NCBI RefSeq assembly: GCF_016808095.1
Contig: NC_068971.1
Location: forward strand, 34,891,631 to 34,955,630
Length of the DNA stretch: 64,000 nt
Source: Vigna angularis
Taxonomy: Eukaryota; Streptophyta; Magnoliopsida; Fabales; Fabaceae
Direction of reading: 5' to 3'
Both the position numbers and the translations under genes were made by a program. Below, piece after piece: positions 12,901 to 25,847 of the stretch. The stretch's first letter is position 1, and the number at the start of each line of letters is the position of its first letter. The notes below the pieces were generated by a model. That model was not told the DNA's origin. It saw only the letters and a program-made list of their open reading frames with translations, and searched no databases.

Positions 12901-14202
12901 TGCTATTGCCAGTTCTGTTCGCTTTGCATTGTGTGGAGTTGGAGGTGCTATTCTTTTGTGTGGTTTTGTTTTCCTAATCAAAATAGATCAAGATGATGCA
13001 AGACATGACTTTGGGCACGCTGGAGGTATATCTTACCACCATGTCCTTGTGTTACATAAATTCATGAGTAGTGTTGGTTATCTTATTCCTTTCAAATAAT
13101 ACAGAGGTGCATATCTTCTAGTGTCACACACATGGAGTATATTGAACAAGAGTTGCATATAATTATAACAAACAGTAAAAAATAGGCTGACCATTAATTC
13201 TATTCAGCTTGAGAGATAACTCAATCATTAATCTTTTTCAGGTTTTATTTGCCCTTTTGTGCCACTGCTTCCCATAGCTTGCATTCTCATCAATTCCTAC
13301 TTACTTGTTAATCTTGGGTAAGCATTAATACTTAATTTGTTATACTTTTGGTTAACCAAACTCGCTTTTCAAATGTATTTTTTTACATTAGGCTGTGTGT
13401 GGAAATCTTGAAATTGATGGAAGTAGTTTCATTTCAAGACTAATAACTTAGAATTTTATTGTTATTTAATGAAATTAATATCAGAATACATCTAGTATTA
13501 TCTTTCTCCTCTGCCTGCTGTAATAGTGACAAACATAATTTCACCTTCATTCTAGTAAATAGTAAGAATGGCAAGAACTTTAATTGAATAGAAACTGATA
13601 TTTTTGTGTAATGTCAATTGGAAAAGCTCCTGTTCGGTTTCTCTTACTGAACTATCCTTTTTCACTGGTTCATATTTATTGTTTATAACAAGTTGCTCAT
13701 TTGGTTCTGGTCATAGAAGAAATGTGACCGAAATTATAACTGTGGACCATTTTTTAAAACTTTGGTTGATAATAGAATAATAAAAATATAATTCAATTCA
13801 AGAACTACATTTCCTGAAAATGTTCACGATCTTTTTCTTTTCATATTTGTTTCTCTGCTTTGTAAAATTGAATGTAAGTGATGTAGAATAAACAGTCTAA
13901 TTCAACCAACATTCTAAATAACAGAGAAGAGTCAAATGGATAAAACTGTGAGATATATTCATAGTATTTTGCAGAATCAGCAGTTCAATGTTGAAACTTT
14001 GTTAATGGAATTGCATTTTCTAATTCTTACTCATCTTTGTTTCAGATATGGTACATGGTTGCGTGTTTCTATATGGATGGGAACAGGACTACTAGTTTAT
14101 GTGTTTTATGGCCGAACTCATAGCTTTCTAAAAGATGCAATTTATGTGCCAGCAAAGCAAGTGGATGAAATTTATCAAACTTATCGAAGCAGTGCTGCTT
14201 AA
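6980..14202 (+). CDS. Cationic amino acid transporter, CAT2/CAT4-type (tonoplast family)
   Basis: Fourteen exons join into a 632-codon protein: 6980-7130, 7686-7887, 8069-8153, 8294-8431, 8923-9041, 9159-9255, 9732-9904, 10013-10079, 11195-11353, 12086-12341, 12515-12620, 12913-13025, 13242-13317, 14046-14202. All introns are GT..AG and every phase matches. The protein belongs to the APC-superfamily CAT clade: RRKQVDS near the N-terminus, [16 protein letters not shown] in the first helix, [49 protein letters not shown] and [14 protein letters not shown]. About 14 membrane helices are expected. Length matches Arabidopsis CAT2 and CAT4, which sit in the vacuolar membrane and move basic and other amino acids. 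The ATG at 6,980 is preferred because it gives the family-like N-terminus. No frameshift or stop was found, so it appears functional. Which CAT paralogue it is cannot be settled by eye. Confidence 0.95.
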
Positions 14203-15676
14203 TTTCTTCCATCCCAAGCCAAAGAAAATATTGCAGCTCCCCCAATTGAACACGTAATCCCTGTACAGCAAGTGCCTCTCAGCTTAGGGTCATGTACATG
14301 TTTTTTTTTAGAGAAGAATTCCATTGTGGTATGCCTTAAATTATCTCTCACATATTCACCATTGTTTAGCAGTTGTACATTACATCTTGAAAAACTTGGG
14401 GCATGCTATGTAGATATATTCAACTTTATACTTTAAATCTCAAATTTTCTTTTTGGCTCTGGAAAAATTATAACACCAGAGAAATCTATGCTAAGGTTCC
14501 TGACATAACAATCTAATATCTCAGTGTCTCCAAACACACATTTAGTATAACCAACCTTTTAAGTAAACCTATTTCTCTGTAAATTTTCACTAGCAGAATG
14601 ATTTCAGAGAGGCACTTGCGTTGATATACATCAATGTTCCAAAAAATTGGTAATTTATTCAGTCCATATATTGGTTGATTGATGAGTTACTAGTTATTTA
14701 AGTAGATCAGTGCTTAAATCACATAAACCAATGTAACTAGTATTGTTATATAAGAGTATATTATTTGTGGCCACAGTAATATATATTATTCTTTTGTAAA
14801 TTGGTGGGTGCAGTGAATGTACAGATATCGCACTGCAGCAAATGTTTAACATAGCAGTTCTTGAAATAATCTAATTTAAAAATTTTGGTTGGCTCGAACA
14901 ACCTATTTACAAGTTCAATTCGATAACACTTGGCCACTGATTCAAATTTGTTATACAAGCTTTTATTACAGATTGGCAAGGTGAATCTTACTTTAACTAA
15001 AAATGTTCCACCAGTCTACTGTGGAAACATCAATTTAATTATACGATCTTTACAGTCTATTGTCTCCAAGGTTTCTATAAAAGGTTTTTTTGTTAAAAGT
15101 CGAGAGTTTTTGGTTTCATTACAAAAGAATAAAAATTGCTTAATCCTATCCATCTGAACATCACAAACAAATTCTATGTTGACTTTTGATTACATTGTCT
15201 TAGAACCTACCATTATGAAGCACTCTTGTGCAGATGTCATTAAGCCAGTGGCTACAATTGAACAAATTTTCTTTGTAATTGAGTATTTCACACTGTTTAA
15301 CAGACCTTGTGAATTTGAGTGTTGATGATATATTAAGTCAATAAATAGGCAATCCTGTTAAAAACCCTAATAAATGATAGATTTTCAAATCATAAATCAT
15401 CACAAGCAAGAATAAGGCACTTTGATTCTATAAAGAAAATTTCATTCAAACTTCAATCATCATTCCTGACATTTAAAATATATTGAGAATTCACTAATTC
15501 AAGCCCCTGTGCATACCATGCTGCTATCCCTTTCTTCTCCAAATGCCTAAGAGGTACATGCAGTTATCTAAGACTATAAAGATAGGTAATAAATTAGTTA
15601 CTTAAAAACTGAGATGCTTTGACGTAGGATCATCCGATGGACATAGTACACATCAAAATTGAGACTACAATGGCCA
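14203..15676. other. Spacer between two convergent genes
   Basis: Contains the 3' UTR of the transporter gene (+ strand) from 14,203 and that of the L7 gene (- strand) ending at 15,677. No other gene was recognised; short open frames around 14,760-15,160 show no coding character. Confidence 0.6.
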
Positions 15677-18097
15677 CTAATTCATTTTATCGATCAGTTC
15701 ATTGATGAGATCCTCACGATTCCCTGTGTCTCCACCCTCCTTGAATAGGGTTTTAGATCCTTTCAATCCTTCGGCTGGCTTGTTGAGTACAAAGGGCCAC
15801 ATAAATCTGACAACTTCCTTAAAGTGGGGACCAGCATTATACAGCTGATGCACCATGTCCTCTATGCAGACAATACCAAACTTTCCTAATTCCTGCATGG
15901 GAAAAATTGGAACATTTACAAAGTGCAAGTAGGGAGAAATGATAATCAAAAACCAGGGATCCAGGAACTCCATATATTACCTGTTCAATAACATTATTAT
16001 CTGTCAAGGGAACTTTCCGCCCATCCATCCTGGCGAGTCCTTTCTTGTAAATTAACTCTTTTATGCTTTTAAGGTTTGGATATCTTCAAAAGAAACACAT
16101 TCACAAAATAAAGAACAACTCAAGTCATTTCTTTTCCATTAGCAACGAAAGCATACACAGGAGTATAAACATAAAAAGAAAAAAAAATTGTATAGGGTAG
16201 TACTATTCCTTCCATATACACAAACAAACAGATTTATTAGTTGGGTTGGTACATAATCAACATGCTTAGCATTTTCCTTTCCCAAATAACTTGCAGGCAT
16301 CTACTATAAACATCTTTAACTTCAGATATTAACAGTCAGTTTGGATAAACAACTTATCAAAGGCTTATTCAATAAGAACTGTGTTTGAATATACTTCTCC
16401 ACAAGTATTTGCAAGAGAACAAATAAGATAAATTGAATTAAGCTCTTACATAAACTAAAATCCACTTATGTACTTAGCTTTCATAACAGTTATTTTCATA
16501 TAGGTGCATAAGTTATGTAGTTAAGTTAGTTTTACATAAAACTCAATGCATTATATCTTCTTTTTTTATTTCTCTATTAGTGTTTATGAAGTTTATTCAA
16601 ATAGTGCTTTCCACAACAAGTCTGTATGTACAAGATTTTACAATTCATGTTTCTACAATTAAACTCAAAAATAACATTAAACTTTTTGCAAATAATTGTA
16701 ATTTTTTTCACAGATCATCCTGGAAAAATTGTTGTAAATAGCTGAAAACAACTCATGGACAAATCATAAGATATTTTTCATCAGCCCCAAACACTTATAC
16801 ACATGTTTATACAGCAAGATTTTTTGTAATTTTATGAAATATCTATAAAATCTTCTTAATTAGAGAAAATATCTATATAATCTTCCTAATTGGAGAAAAT
16901 AGGTATATGATCTTCTAGATTATTTTTCAGTATATTGTTCCCTTATTTCCCTTTTCTAGAAGATTAGATTGCTACAAATAGAAGTAAGGAGAATGTAATT
17001 GATATGAATGAAAATAACAAAATCATTCTCTTTCTCAAGTAAGATAAATGTAAATAAATAAATAAACCCTTCTAAATGGACCCTAACACTTTGTTTGCCC
17101 ATGAACATTAATGGTCTCAACCCTCGCTAGCACCAAACATATAATACACAAAATAAAAAACATAAATTAATATCATACCCATAGGTCACATATGGTTCCA
17201 CCCTCTGTAGCTTGGCCATTATTCCCTCGCTTGGCTTCACAAGAACAGCACTGAACATACTCCTCAAACCCAAGCTGTACAGCACCTTCCTTGTTTTTGG
17301 ATGCATGTCCTTTTTCCTAAAACAACCCGACAGACATACACAATTCAAAAGGCATAAAAAATATTCAAGAAAAAAAAAAAAAGGTTTAGCTACCTATTTG
17401 GTCCCTATACCCACATAATCTTTATACTCTATTCTCTACACTCAGAAACTACTCATTTTAGTATACACATACACTTTTTTATCCCTTTTAGTTTAAGTCC
17501 CTGCACCTAAACTTTTTAATCTTTACAACTTACAAATTCATTTATTATCAGTTTCACCCCCTCCAATTTAGGAGGGCAGGGCCTAAAACACATTGAAAAT
17601 GTATACAAAGGATCTAAAACGAACAGTTTCTGAGTGAATAGACTAAAACACAAAAGAAAAAATATATGTAAAAATGTAAGAACCGGACTATAATTAAGTC
17701 AAAAAGAAAAACAAGGTCCTGTACCTACCCCTGTATACGAATGATTATCAATATGTTGGAGTGAACTTGAGGAAGTTTCCTCTTCACCCTTCGCTTCATC
17801 CTAATGAGATCCACTTCCTATAAACACACATAACCCATTAGGTTTCGCAACTTATTACAAAAACTGTCTGTGAATCAAGCATATTAGGTTCAGATAAACC
17901 TGTGACGGATTTTTAGTCATTTGGTTAGTTACCTGGTTGCGATACTCGTGGATGAAATCCTCGGGCTTCTTGATGGATTGAAAATTCTTGTGCTGGAATT
18001 GCTCTTTCTTTCTTAAGGCCCATGCTTCCCTGTTTTTGCGCTTCTTGAGTATAACCTCGGGGATGTAATTCAGAGGCTTTGGATTCTCTTCTGCCAT
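15677..18097 (-). CDS. 60S ribosomal protein L7-like (uL30 family)
   Basis: Five exons on the - strand join into 236 codons: 18097-17933, 17817-17729, 17316-17179, 16083-15981, 15892-15677; introns are GT..AG with matching phases. The protein starts MAEENPKPLNYIPEVILKKR, the usual basic N-terminal extension of plant L7. It then has the uL30 core ([56 protein letters not shown]) and the C-terminal FKEGGDTGNREDLINELIDK. This is a component of the large cytosolic ribosomal subunit. The sequence looks closer to the divergent L7-1 (AT1G80750-like) paralogue than to the main L7 forms, judged from memory. The ATG at 18,097 is chosen over an in-frame one 30 bp upstream because MAEE is the family start. 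The ORF is intact. Confidence 0.95.
16300..17050. other. AT-rich L7 intron with a possible MITE remnant
   Basis: This lies within the 1.1-kb intron between exons 17316-17179 and 16083-15981. It begins near CAGTTTGGATAAACAACTTATC and ends near AAATAGTGCTTTCCACAAC, resembling the TIR-bearing MITEs common in legumes (compare 43,322-43,553). The ends are degenerate and the assignment is weak. Confidence 0.3.
17385..17728. other. L7 intron with repeat-like sequence
   Basis: Intronic sequence with phrases such as ttggtccctatac, tttaagtccctgcacc and gatctaaaac, typical of termini of Mutator-like or MITE elements in legumes. No clear ends or target duplication. Not coding. Confidence 0.3.
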
Positions 18098-18250
18098 CTC
18101 TGCACACACACAGTGAGTAGCTGTCAACCTTAGGATTTCAAAACCACAGAGAGAGGTAAGAGATTTGGAGCAAGAGAAACCTGACGGAGATGGTGGCGGG
18201 TTCTAGCAGAGAACGGCCAGATATAAAAAACCTGAAGCCCTAAAGAGTGT
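18098..18250 (-). promoter_or_regulatory. 5' leader and proximal promoter of the L7-like gene
   Basis: On the - strand a TATA-like TTTTTTATAT lies at about 18,221-18,230. Just upstream is TTTAGGGC (18,237-18,244), one base from the telo-box (TAGGGTTT) found in many plant ribosomal-protein promoters. The leader of about 100 bp is GC-richer than its surroundings. Motif reading only. Confidence 0.4.
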
Positions 18251-21197
18251 ATAGTATTTCGATTTGATGTTATATAGTACTGATTTTTATTTTTATTTTC
18301 ATTCATATATCTTTTAATTTCATTTTGGTGTCTACGATTTCTTTGGATTTTATATTTTTTTATGATTATTTTTTAAAATTTAATTAATTATCTATATTTA
18401 TTATAAAAAAAATATTATTTTGGACTTAAATATTTGTTTTTCAGTTTTATCTTTTAAATATCTATTTTTTAAAATATCAATTTTACTCTTTAAATTTTTT
18501 AAAAAATTTATCTTTTTATTTGTTTATTCTTAAAAATATTATTTTTTCAATTAAAATAATTATTTATAATAAAATTCTAAAAATTTTATATTTACTTTTA
18601 TAATTATTTTTTTACCATAAAAAAGTTTAAAATAAAAATATATATCTTTTACTTTTATTTTTTAATAACTTTTTTTAAATTTAAATAATTATTCATACTA
18701 AAAACATTATTTACGTCATAAAAGAAATGCTTATAATAAAATTATTAAATTAGTTGTTGTTCTAATAATATTTTAAAAAACATATTTTATAGTTCATTAA
18801 TACTTTTATTTTAATAATTAAAAGTTATTTTATAATTTAATAAAAAATTTGCATAGTTCACATTTTTATCATATTAAAATATATGTAATTTAATTATTAT
18901 TACATTAATAATATAATTTCAAAATATATTATTATAAAAGTAGTATTAAGCAAATTATGTAATCATTATTTTTAAATTATTTAAACTTTTTTGCAAAAGG
19001 AAACATTATTTAATTATGTAACTATTATTTTAAATAAAATTATTTAATTATTTTGAAATAAAGACAAATTATTTAATTAGGTAGGTGTTATGTTTAAAAG
19101 CGTACACATTCAATTATTTTGAAATAAGTATTAAAAAGAAAAGTTCTTTATTTATTTTGAAATAGAGGGAAGACATTCAATTATTTATACTATTATTAAG
19201 AAAGTAAATCTACATAAGGAAATCTTCAATCTCTAGTGTATATAATTTTATCCCCTTTAGTGATAATATTTTTAAATTCAAATAATCAAGTAAAAAAAGT
19301 CACTTACCCAATAAAAAATATTTATGAAATTATAAAAATTATTTAGTTTTATGATTAGAAACTTTTTAATTTAATTTAGGCTTAATTATATTTTAAGATA
19401 GATTTGGGAATTTGAGTTCATAACATTGTTTTATGACCTATTGTGTATTCAATAAATTTACATTTTTTAATAGTCTATTATACTTAAGCAATGTATAAAT
19501 ACCATCATCGTCATCTAACAACGTTAATTATTTTTTGATGTAGTAAAAGTGAGTCATGTTTCATTTCTCGACATGTGACCTATTTTTAAAGTACATGTAT
19601 ATATACTACACATGCATCCAACAGTTTATTATTCTTCTTCTCTACAATTTTCTAGCTATTATCTTCCACATCCATGTCTTTCTTTCAATTTCCAACACAA
19701 CCCATTCATCATCCAACATGCACAAGTTCTCTATTCTCTATTATCCAATTCATCTTCTTCCCTTATCCAAAGTCATTTCGACAAAGCACACACATCACCA
19801 CTCACGTTCAATCTCATCTCTAATCAACTATATCTACACCAAATAATACATAACAAACACGTAACATAGATTTGCCCTCACCTCTCTACATCTCCATGTT
19901 CTACACCCTTATTGTCGCCTCACTATATATGGTTCATTCAGTAATCATCTTATCTCCATTTTTCTCTCATTAACTTGCTACCCACACTCACAACACAAAA
20001 AACAGAATATTTCCTCACGCACAACAATGGGGAGGTGCCTTACAGAGTAATGTCATCCTTGATAGCTTTGATGAGTATGTAAGCTCCCTTTGCAAAATGA
20101 AATTGCCCCAATTCATCAAAATTCAATCCATCAACAACCCCACACAAAACACATTCAGGTTCTCCGTCACCCAATTGTTTTTTTACGATGAAGAAAAATT
20201 AGATATCTAGAATATGTGGTAGTCATGAGAGTCATTATTTAAAATAAGAAAAGATAATTATCATAGAAGTGAATGGTAGCACAATATTTAAAACTTCTTA
20301 CTATGGATTGGTGGTTATATGTTTGATTCTTGTTTGTGCATAATATATGTTTATTTCTTTTATTATTTGTTTCATGTGAAATGTGGTGTGTATTAATATT
20401 TATAATAATTGTTATGCATTGTCGGTTAAAATATGAATGTGTTGTTGTGTTTGCTTAACTATAATTTATTTATCTTAAGACTTATCATAGAAAAATATAA
20501 GAAAAAGATACATTTTGTAAGTACATTTTTTAGGATGAAAATTGTTTTTGGTGGGGAACATGAGATTCTAGAAATTTTAATAATTAGGAAATATATACAA
20601 ATGTCGTTAACTATTTTAAATAAAAGATAAAATAGTTTGTTATTTTTATTTAAATGGTTTATTTTATTTTAAAGAATTTTCTAAAAAATAAGATTTGGTG
20701 AAAAATTATTCAATTAGAAAAATCATTATTAGATATCTTAAAAGATATTCTTGGATATTGTTATATACTAGATACATTTACAAATTAAAAGATATCTTGA
20801 GATATACAAATTAAAAAATATCTTGAAACATTATTATATATAATTAGATATTATTGTAAGATAATAATAATAAAATATAATGTATTATTTAGGGTGTAAG
20901 ATACGGGAAAATAAGGGTTTTAAAAATAAAGTAGTTTTAAAACTTTGAATTTTTGTTTGGAGATTAGTGTTTTTTAGTGTATATTTTTTTTAGAACATAA
21001 TTGTTATGATATTGTTTTATTTTTTATTTTTGCTTAGGGAAAAAAAAGTTTTTTACCTTTATTTAATCGGTATAGAAATTAATTAAGGGGTGGTTTGGTG
21101 TTTAGAAATCCTAAAAACTCTAAATCAAAGAGAGAAAACAAAAGAAGAGAGGAGATTGACATTTTGGGAGAAGAAGAGAGAGAGCGATGGGAAACAC
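18251..21197. other. AT-rich spacer between the L7 gene and the Harbinger
   Basis: Very AT-rich (18.3-19.5 kb) with no gene. At 19,925-20,030 on the + strand there is a promoter-like arrangement (CACTATATATGG, pyrimidine-rich leader, acaacaATGGGG), but the frame closes after seven codons. A 52-codon open stretch on the - strand is described separately. 20.2-21.2 kb has nothing recognisable. Confidence 0.45.
20043..20198 (-). other. Unrecognised 52-codon open stretch, possible exon remnant
   Basis: The - strand is open from 20,198 down to a TAA at 20,040-20,042 without needing an ATG. The translation includes GVVDGLNFDELGQFHFAKG and AYILIKAIKDDITL, which looks more protein-like than its AT-rich surroundings. 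No family was recognised and no partner exon was found nearby. It may be a gene relic or chance. Confidence 0.2.
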
Positions 21198-21200
21198 TTA

Positions 21201-21218
21201 GGGTGTGTTCACTTGGGG
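21201..21218. repeat. Left terminal inverted repeat of the Harbinger
   Basis: GGGTGTGTTCACTTGGGG, preceded by TTA at 21,198-21,200. It pairs with the right terminus with about three mismatches, all near the outer end. Confidence 0.9.
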
Positions 21219-21838
21219 TTGATTGGGGGAGATTATTTGGGGGAGAGTGATTGAATGAATTTGAGGGTAATTTTTTATGTGTTTATTTGAGTGGATTTGA
21301 AGGTGATTGAGAATGGATTTAGTGGTAAAGTTTGTGAGAATTAGTGTAGGATTTGATTGATGTGACAGTTTTAAAAACTTTGTTTAATTGGTAGAAATTA
21401 AAGATTACTAAAATGCCCCTAGGTATTAAGGTGATATAAAATGATATTTGTTTATGTTATATTTATTTGTAAAAATGTTTATTAAGAGAAAAAAAATAAA
21501 AATAATTATTAAAAATAATTTATAAAAATTAATTCAATTATAATTTAGTAAAATGAATTATTATTAAAATGTAGTATTTGTTTTGAATATAATTTAGTTC
21601 CAAGTAGTATGAATTTATTTGTAATGGAAGTGAGATTTATTAATTTTTAATGAAGGCGATAATTAAAAACAGTTATACTTTTACATAACATAATATAAAA
21701 ACAACGAACGTAATAACATAGAAATATATTTGTAATAGATCGTGATGAAATTGCTTCAGTGAGGTTTGTAAGCAATCAAGCACATTTAACGAGTACAAGA
21801 AAAAGTTCATGTAATACACTGACGGAAGAGTAAGCAAC

Positions 21839-22990
21839 TTAATCATTTAAATGGTGAAGAATTGAGTTAACATTTTGATTCAGGTGAGCAAATTGTCGGT
21901 TCATGTCGAGAGATAGGTTTGTCAAGTTATCTTCAATATGCTGAACCCGCACCTGCATTTGTTCCATACCCTGCATTCTGTGTTGCAAGTCTTGTACCCC
22001 CTCCCACATTTGAGTCATCATCATATTAGGATTTGAAAGATGTGGAGGAGGTTCCACAAGGTTGGCATGATGGTGTGGTTGCTGTTCTTCTTCATCATCG
22101 CCGACATCGTGTTGCCAAACACCGTTGACATTAACAATATTCAACCTCTTCAAAGAATTAATTGAAAAATGATGTCTGGTCCCAATATGAGTGTTGGCAT
22201 CGACATCAACATTCACTCCACAATATTGCATGATTTTGGTGATAAGGACACCGTACGGAAGAGGTGTGTCACCGGCCTTGCATTTAAGCATATGCTGCAT
22301 GATGTGATGAGGTCAATTGATAGCTATATTATTTTTAAGCACCCATATCATAAAGATATCCTCCTGCAATACCCTTGCAAAATTTGCAGGTCGTGGAGTC
22401 AACATGTGCACAATAACATAATGCAGAAGTCTATCATGAATATTCAAAGATCCAACTGGTTTAACACGTTCACCCTGCATTTCTGGTCTAACCATAGTAG
22501 CTAATGCCATATCCCGATCATAGGGAAAGTTGTTTGGGATAGTTGAATAACACAATTTTTGGCCCTCATACTTCAGATTAGCAACATTCAACCAATCAGC
22601 AGGTTTCAATCTAATTCTTGTGTTGTTGACCTCACTGACCAAATATCCATTACCAAAAATCTTCAGATTTGAATAAAAAACTTTGATCAAATCCGGATAA
22701 AAGGGTGCTTGCAACGTCACAAATTCAACCGCTCCTTGAAACAACAAATGATGAGTAAAAAATAAGTTGGAACCGGCAAATGATTCGAAATTCATTATTT
22801 TTGGCACAACAATATTCCTTGTGTAGAAATCAACTGCGTAGTTTTCCATCTGATGGCTATGACTGAAGAAACGACGTTGATCTAATTGTTCTGCAATAGA
22901 TGGTCTGAAATCGGCTGCATCTTCTGGCTGAGTCACAGATTCTTTTCCCTTACGATTTTTTCTAGGCCTTTTGCTTGATGATGAGGCCAT
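21839..22990 (-). pseudogene. Third Harbinger gene: putative plant transposon protein, interrupted by a stop
   Basis: A single reading frame runs from the ATG at 22,990 to a TAA at 21,839, broken once by TGA at 22,313-22,315. The N-terminus is basic and serine-rich (MASSSSKRPRKNRKGK), suggesting nuclear import. The central part (QRRFFSHSHQMENYAVDFYT, FYPDLIKVFYSNLKIFG, IRLKPADWLNVANLKYEG) matches what I recall of the putative plant transposon protein domain common in legume genomes. The C-terminal part after the stop ends in a long predicted coiled coil (VQHIEDNLTNLSLDMNRQFA). The stop sits in ...AIN-stop-PHHIMQHM and is the only break, so decay is recent or the stop is tolerated. Its role in transposition is unknown. 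An alternative is a separate element inserted between the Myb gene and the left end. Confidence 0.6.
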
Positions 22991-23190
22991 TTAACAATTT
23001 CTTCAACAAAACCATACATAAAAACATGCACAAGTTAAGTCATAACAAATTAAAGAATATTAATAATAACAATAATTAAAGACAAATCATTAGTACATAA
23101 CCATAACCTTAACTTCAATATTGAACATGGATGAAGGCCAAGATGTAATAGTATAATTGCAAAACATAACTACAAAGTAAGCAAAACATT

Positions 23191-24306
23191 CTAACATTCA
23201 CCACCAGATATCATTTTACATAACTTGTTCCACCTCTTGTGCGGTGGAAGTCCCATTAACCTCTTTGTACATGTGGGGTTTGAACATAAGAAATCATAAC
23301 ATTGATCGAGCAAGTTTTCATCAGCAATATTCATAGCACTCAACATTTCATAAATGTCGCCCTCTGTGTATGTGTATGTGGAGCTGCGACGGAGTATTTG
23401 ATTTCTATCTTCCATTGCTGAGACTTGACGCACGACAGCACCAGAAATTACACCGAAGTAAACATTTGTAGAGTCAAGTACATTTGTGAAACCATCGAGG
23501 CTGGTGGTCAACTTATCAAATTGGGCATTTATCACATCGACCATAGGTGCCTTCCTTTTTGAACCTCGTGAGGATGATGTTCCTCCAGATGGAACAGATG
23601 GCACAAATTGAGTCTGCCCTGGACTATACTCATCAACGGATGGAGGAGGTGATGGTGGAGTTGGGTCTCTATACTCCTGATAGGTAGGCTCTTCAGGAAT
23701 GTACTCCAGATTCTGATTCAGATCAACCTGTACACGAGGCCCAACTCGCTGACGACGCGCTTGTCGAGCGGTCCTTACACCACTCCTAGTTGCTCGATCC
23801 GTAGCCCATAACTTGACCATTAAATCGTAGTGTCTGATGCTATTCACTCTCCACTTTGTTGCATTTGACCTCGACTGAAACAACATACATGAAACAGATA
23901 TAGGTTGAACTTATGTATTTGAAAAATCTGTCGTGTCTGAATATTTAACAAATATTTGAATGAGGTCAGCCCACACTTCGTCCTCAGCTTCAAATCTCAT
24001 AGTTACGGCGTTCCAACCAAAACCGCTCAATCCACCAAAGAGGTCATGAACCTCACGCCATCTGTCTTTCAATACCTTTTGACGATTTTTGACATTATTT
24101 TTACTAACATTAACATAACCACAACTATGAAGGTATTGAACCATGTTATTATACGCTTGGGTGGTCCAGCTGCCATCAATCCTATTACCCAAACGAGTAT
24201 CCTCGATCATAGAATGCAAAAGCCTAACATCCATGTCCTCAGTCCATTTAATGAACTCTCGTGTACCGGCAGATGACTCAATGGTTGCTCCCTTACCTCT
24301 GTCCAT
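23191..24306 (-). CDS. Myb/SANT-like DNA-binding protein of the Harbinger
   Basis: The first exon, 24,306-23,950 (119 codons), contains a Myb/SANT-like domain: IKWTEDMDVRLLHSMIEDTR, a W in GSWTTQAYNNMVQYL, and VKNRQKVLKDRWREVHDLF. A GT..AG intron of 75 bp is inferred by phase, and the second exon is 23,874-23,191. It begins SRSNATKWRVNSIRHYDLM, which also fits these proteins. The C-terminal half has proline-rich and basic stretches and a final helical region. In PIF/Harbinger systems this protein binds the subterminal DNA and helps import the transposase into the nucleus. Total about 346 residues with no internal stop. It lies downstream of the transposase on the same strand. The intron choice is inference. 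Confidence 0.75.
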
Positions 24307-24418
24307 ATTATTCCTGTTTCATAAAGAAAATGGTTACAAGTGAAGTTCAGTTAATCATAAAACCAAGTTGATGTCATGTTCAAAGAACAGAGTCATAATA
24401 AAATATCATTTACAATAA

Positions 24419-25847
24419 CTATGAATTTTGATAATCTCGCCACATTTCATCAGCTATGGCATCCCTAATAGTACTACCAACCCTATAATCATCTTCTTGA
24501 ACTTGGGAAGATGACATATTATGCTCTTCCCTTTCATTTAAGTCATTATCAACCTCATTAAGCAATGGGTCATCGTTATCAATTCCACGGATAAAGTTGT
24601 GTAGGATACAACAAGCTAAAATAATGTCTGTCATTGTCTCTAATCCATAATGTGGTTCAGTGCCACTTGCAATGATAGGAAACCTTTTCTTCAACACACC
24701 AAATGTTCTTTCTATAACATTTCTCAATGATGAATGTTTATGGTTAAAGAGCTCGCATGCATTTTGTGGTCCTCTGCGTGTGAATTCTTTAAGGTGATAT
24801 CGCACGCCTCTATATGGTGTCATTACCGTACTTTTAAGCATAAATCCAGCGTCGCCAAGATAGTACTTACCTACAATAATGCATAACATCAGCATTTACT
24901 AACTAATAAACAACCAATCATAACATCCCAATGAAGACACTTACCTTGGGGGATGACCAACGGATCATCTCGATCAAGAACATTTTTTAAGATTCTAGAA
25001 TCAGATGTTGTTCCTTCCCACCCGGCTAGAACGTATGTGAATTTCATATCAAAGTCACATGCGGCAAACACATTTTGAGTTGGCCAATCTTTTCTTCCAC
25101 GAAATCTCGGAGCATTTGTTCTTGGCACCCTCACACGAACATGAGTACCATCTATGGCCCCTAAGCAATCCTAAACATTCAATTAACAAGTCATCATACA
25201 ACTGCGTAACATAAACATTGTTTCGTAAAAGTACTTTAAAACTGATAGATTCATATGCTTACCTTACAGTACGGATAAAACTGATTGTTGTTTAAGACAT
25301 ATGGATGGACCTTGTCTCCTGATGGCTGAGTTAAAAATTCTGATTCTAGACTTAAAATAGCATCCAACACATTGTGAAAGTGTTTGCTAACCGTCGCCCC
25401 AGATCGATGAAAGAAAAATGCGACACTTCGATTCTTAACATTATGCCCAATTATATGAAGAAATTGAGCTACTTGTTCCTCCACTGTTGAGCGAATGACA
25501 TCTTTAACTAACCCAGTTGTTCTTAGTCTCTCACAAAGATTAATAAATGTCTCTGCACCCATCCGAATAATGTCACGACATCGATTAGTATGCACCAAGT
25601 ACGACATTAACTGTTGCCTGCAACGGTCTTTGTCGGGAAGGAAAGTGCTAACACTACTTGGATCACTCGAGCACATATTCAATATATTCAAGGCATGACA
25701 AACAATGCATAACATTGTTAGAGCAGCCAGTGAGGTTGTTGGTTGTAATTGTTGATGTAGCATTGCGAGTATATTAAAGTCTACACCAACCACATCGTCG
25801 TCTATATCTTCACGGTCCAAGTACGACAAATCTAATTCTTCTTCCAT
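24419..25847 (-). CDS. PIF/Harbinger DDE transposase
   Basis: Three exons (25,847-25,263; 25,170-24,945; 24,870-24,419) join in phase to 420 codons. The N-terminal part contains a helical region (QLMSYLVHTNRCRDIIRMG, FINLCERLRTTGLVKD) including the HTH-like segment. The catalytic residues are visible: first Asp in CLGAIDGTHVRVRVP, second Asp in GWEGTTSDSRILKNVL, and Glu in RNVIERTFGVLKKRFP. DAGFMLKSTVMTPYRGVRYH and ILACCILHNFIRG are also typical. It is predicted to excise and integrate the element at TWA sites. No stop or frameshift was seen, so it may be active or only recently silent. Standalone domesticated relatives (ALP1-like) exist, but position inside matched TIRs makes this a transposase. 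Confidence 0.9.
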
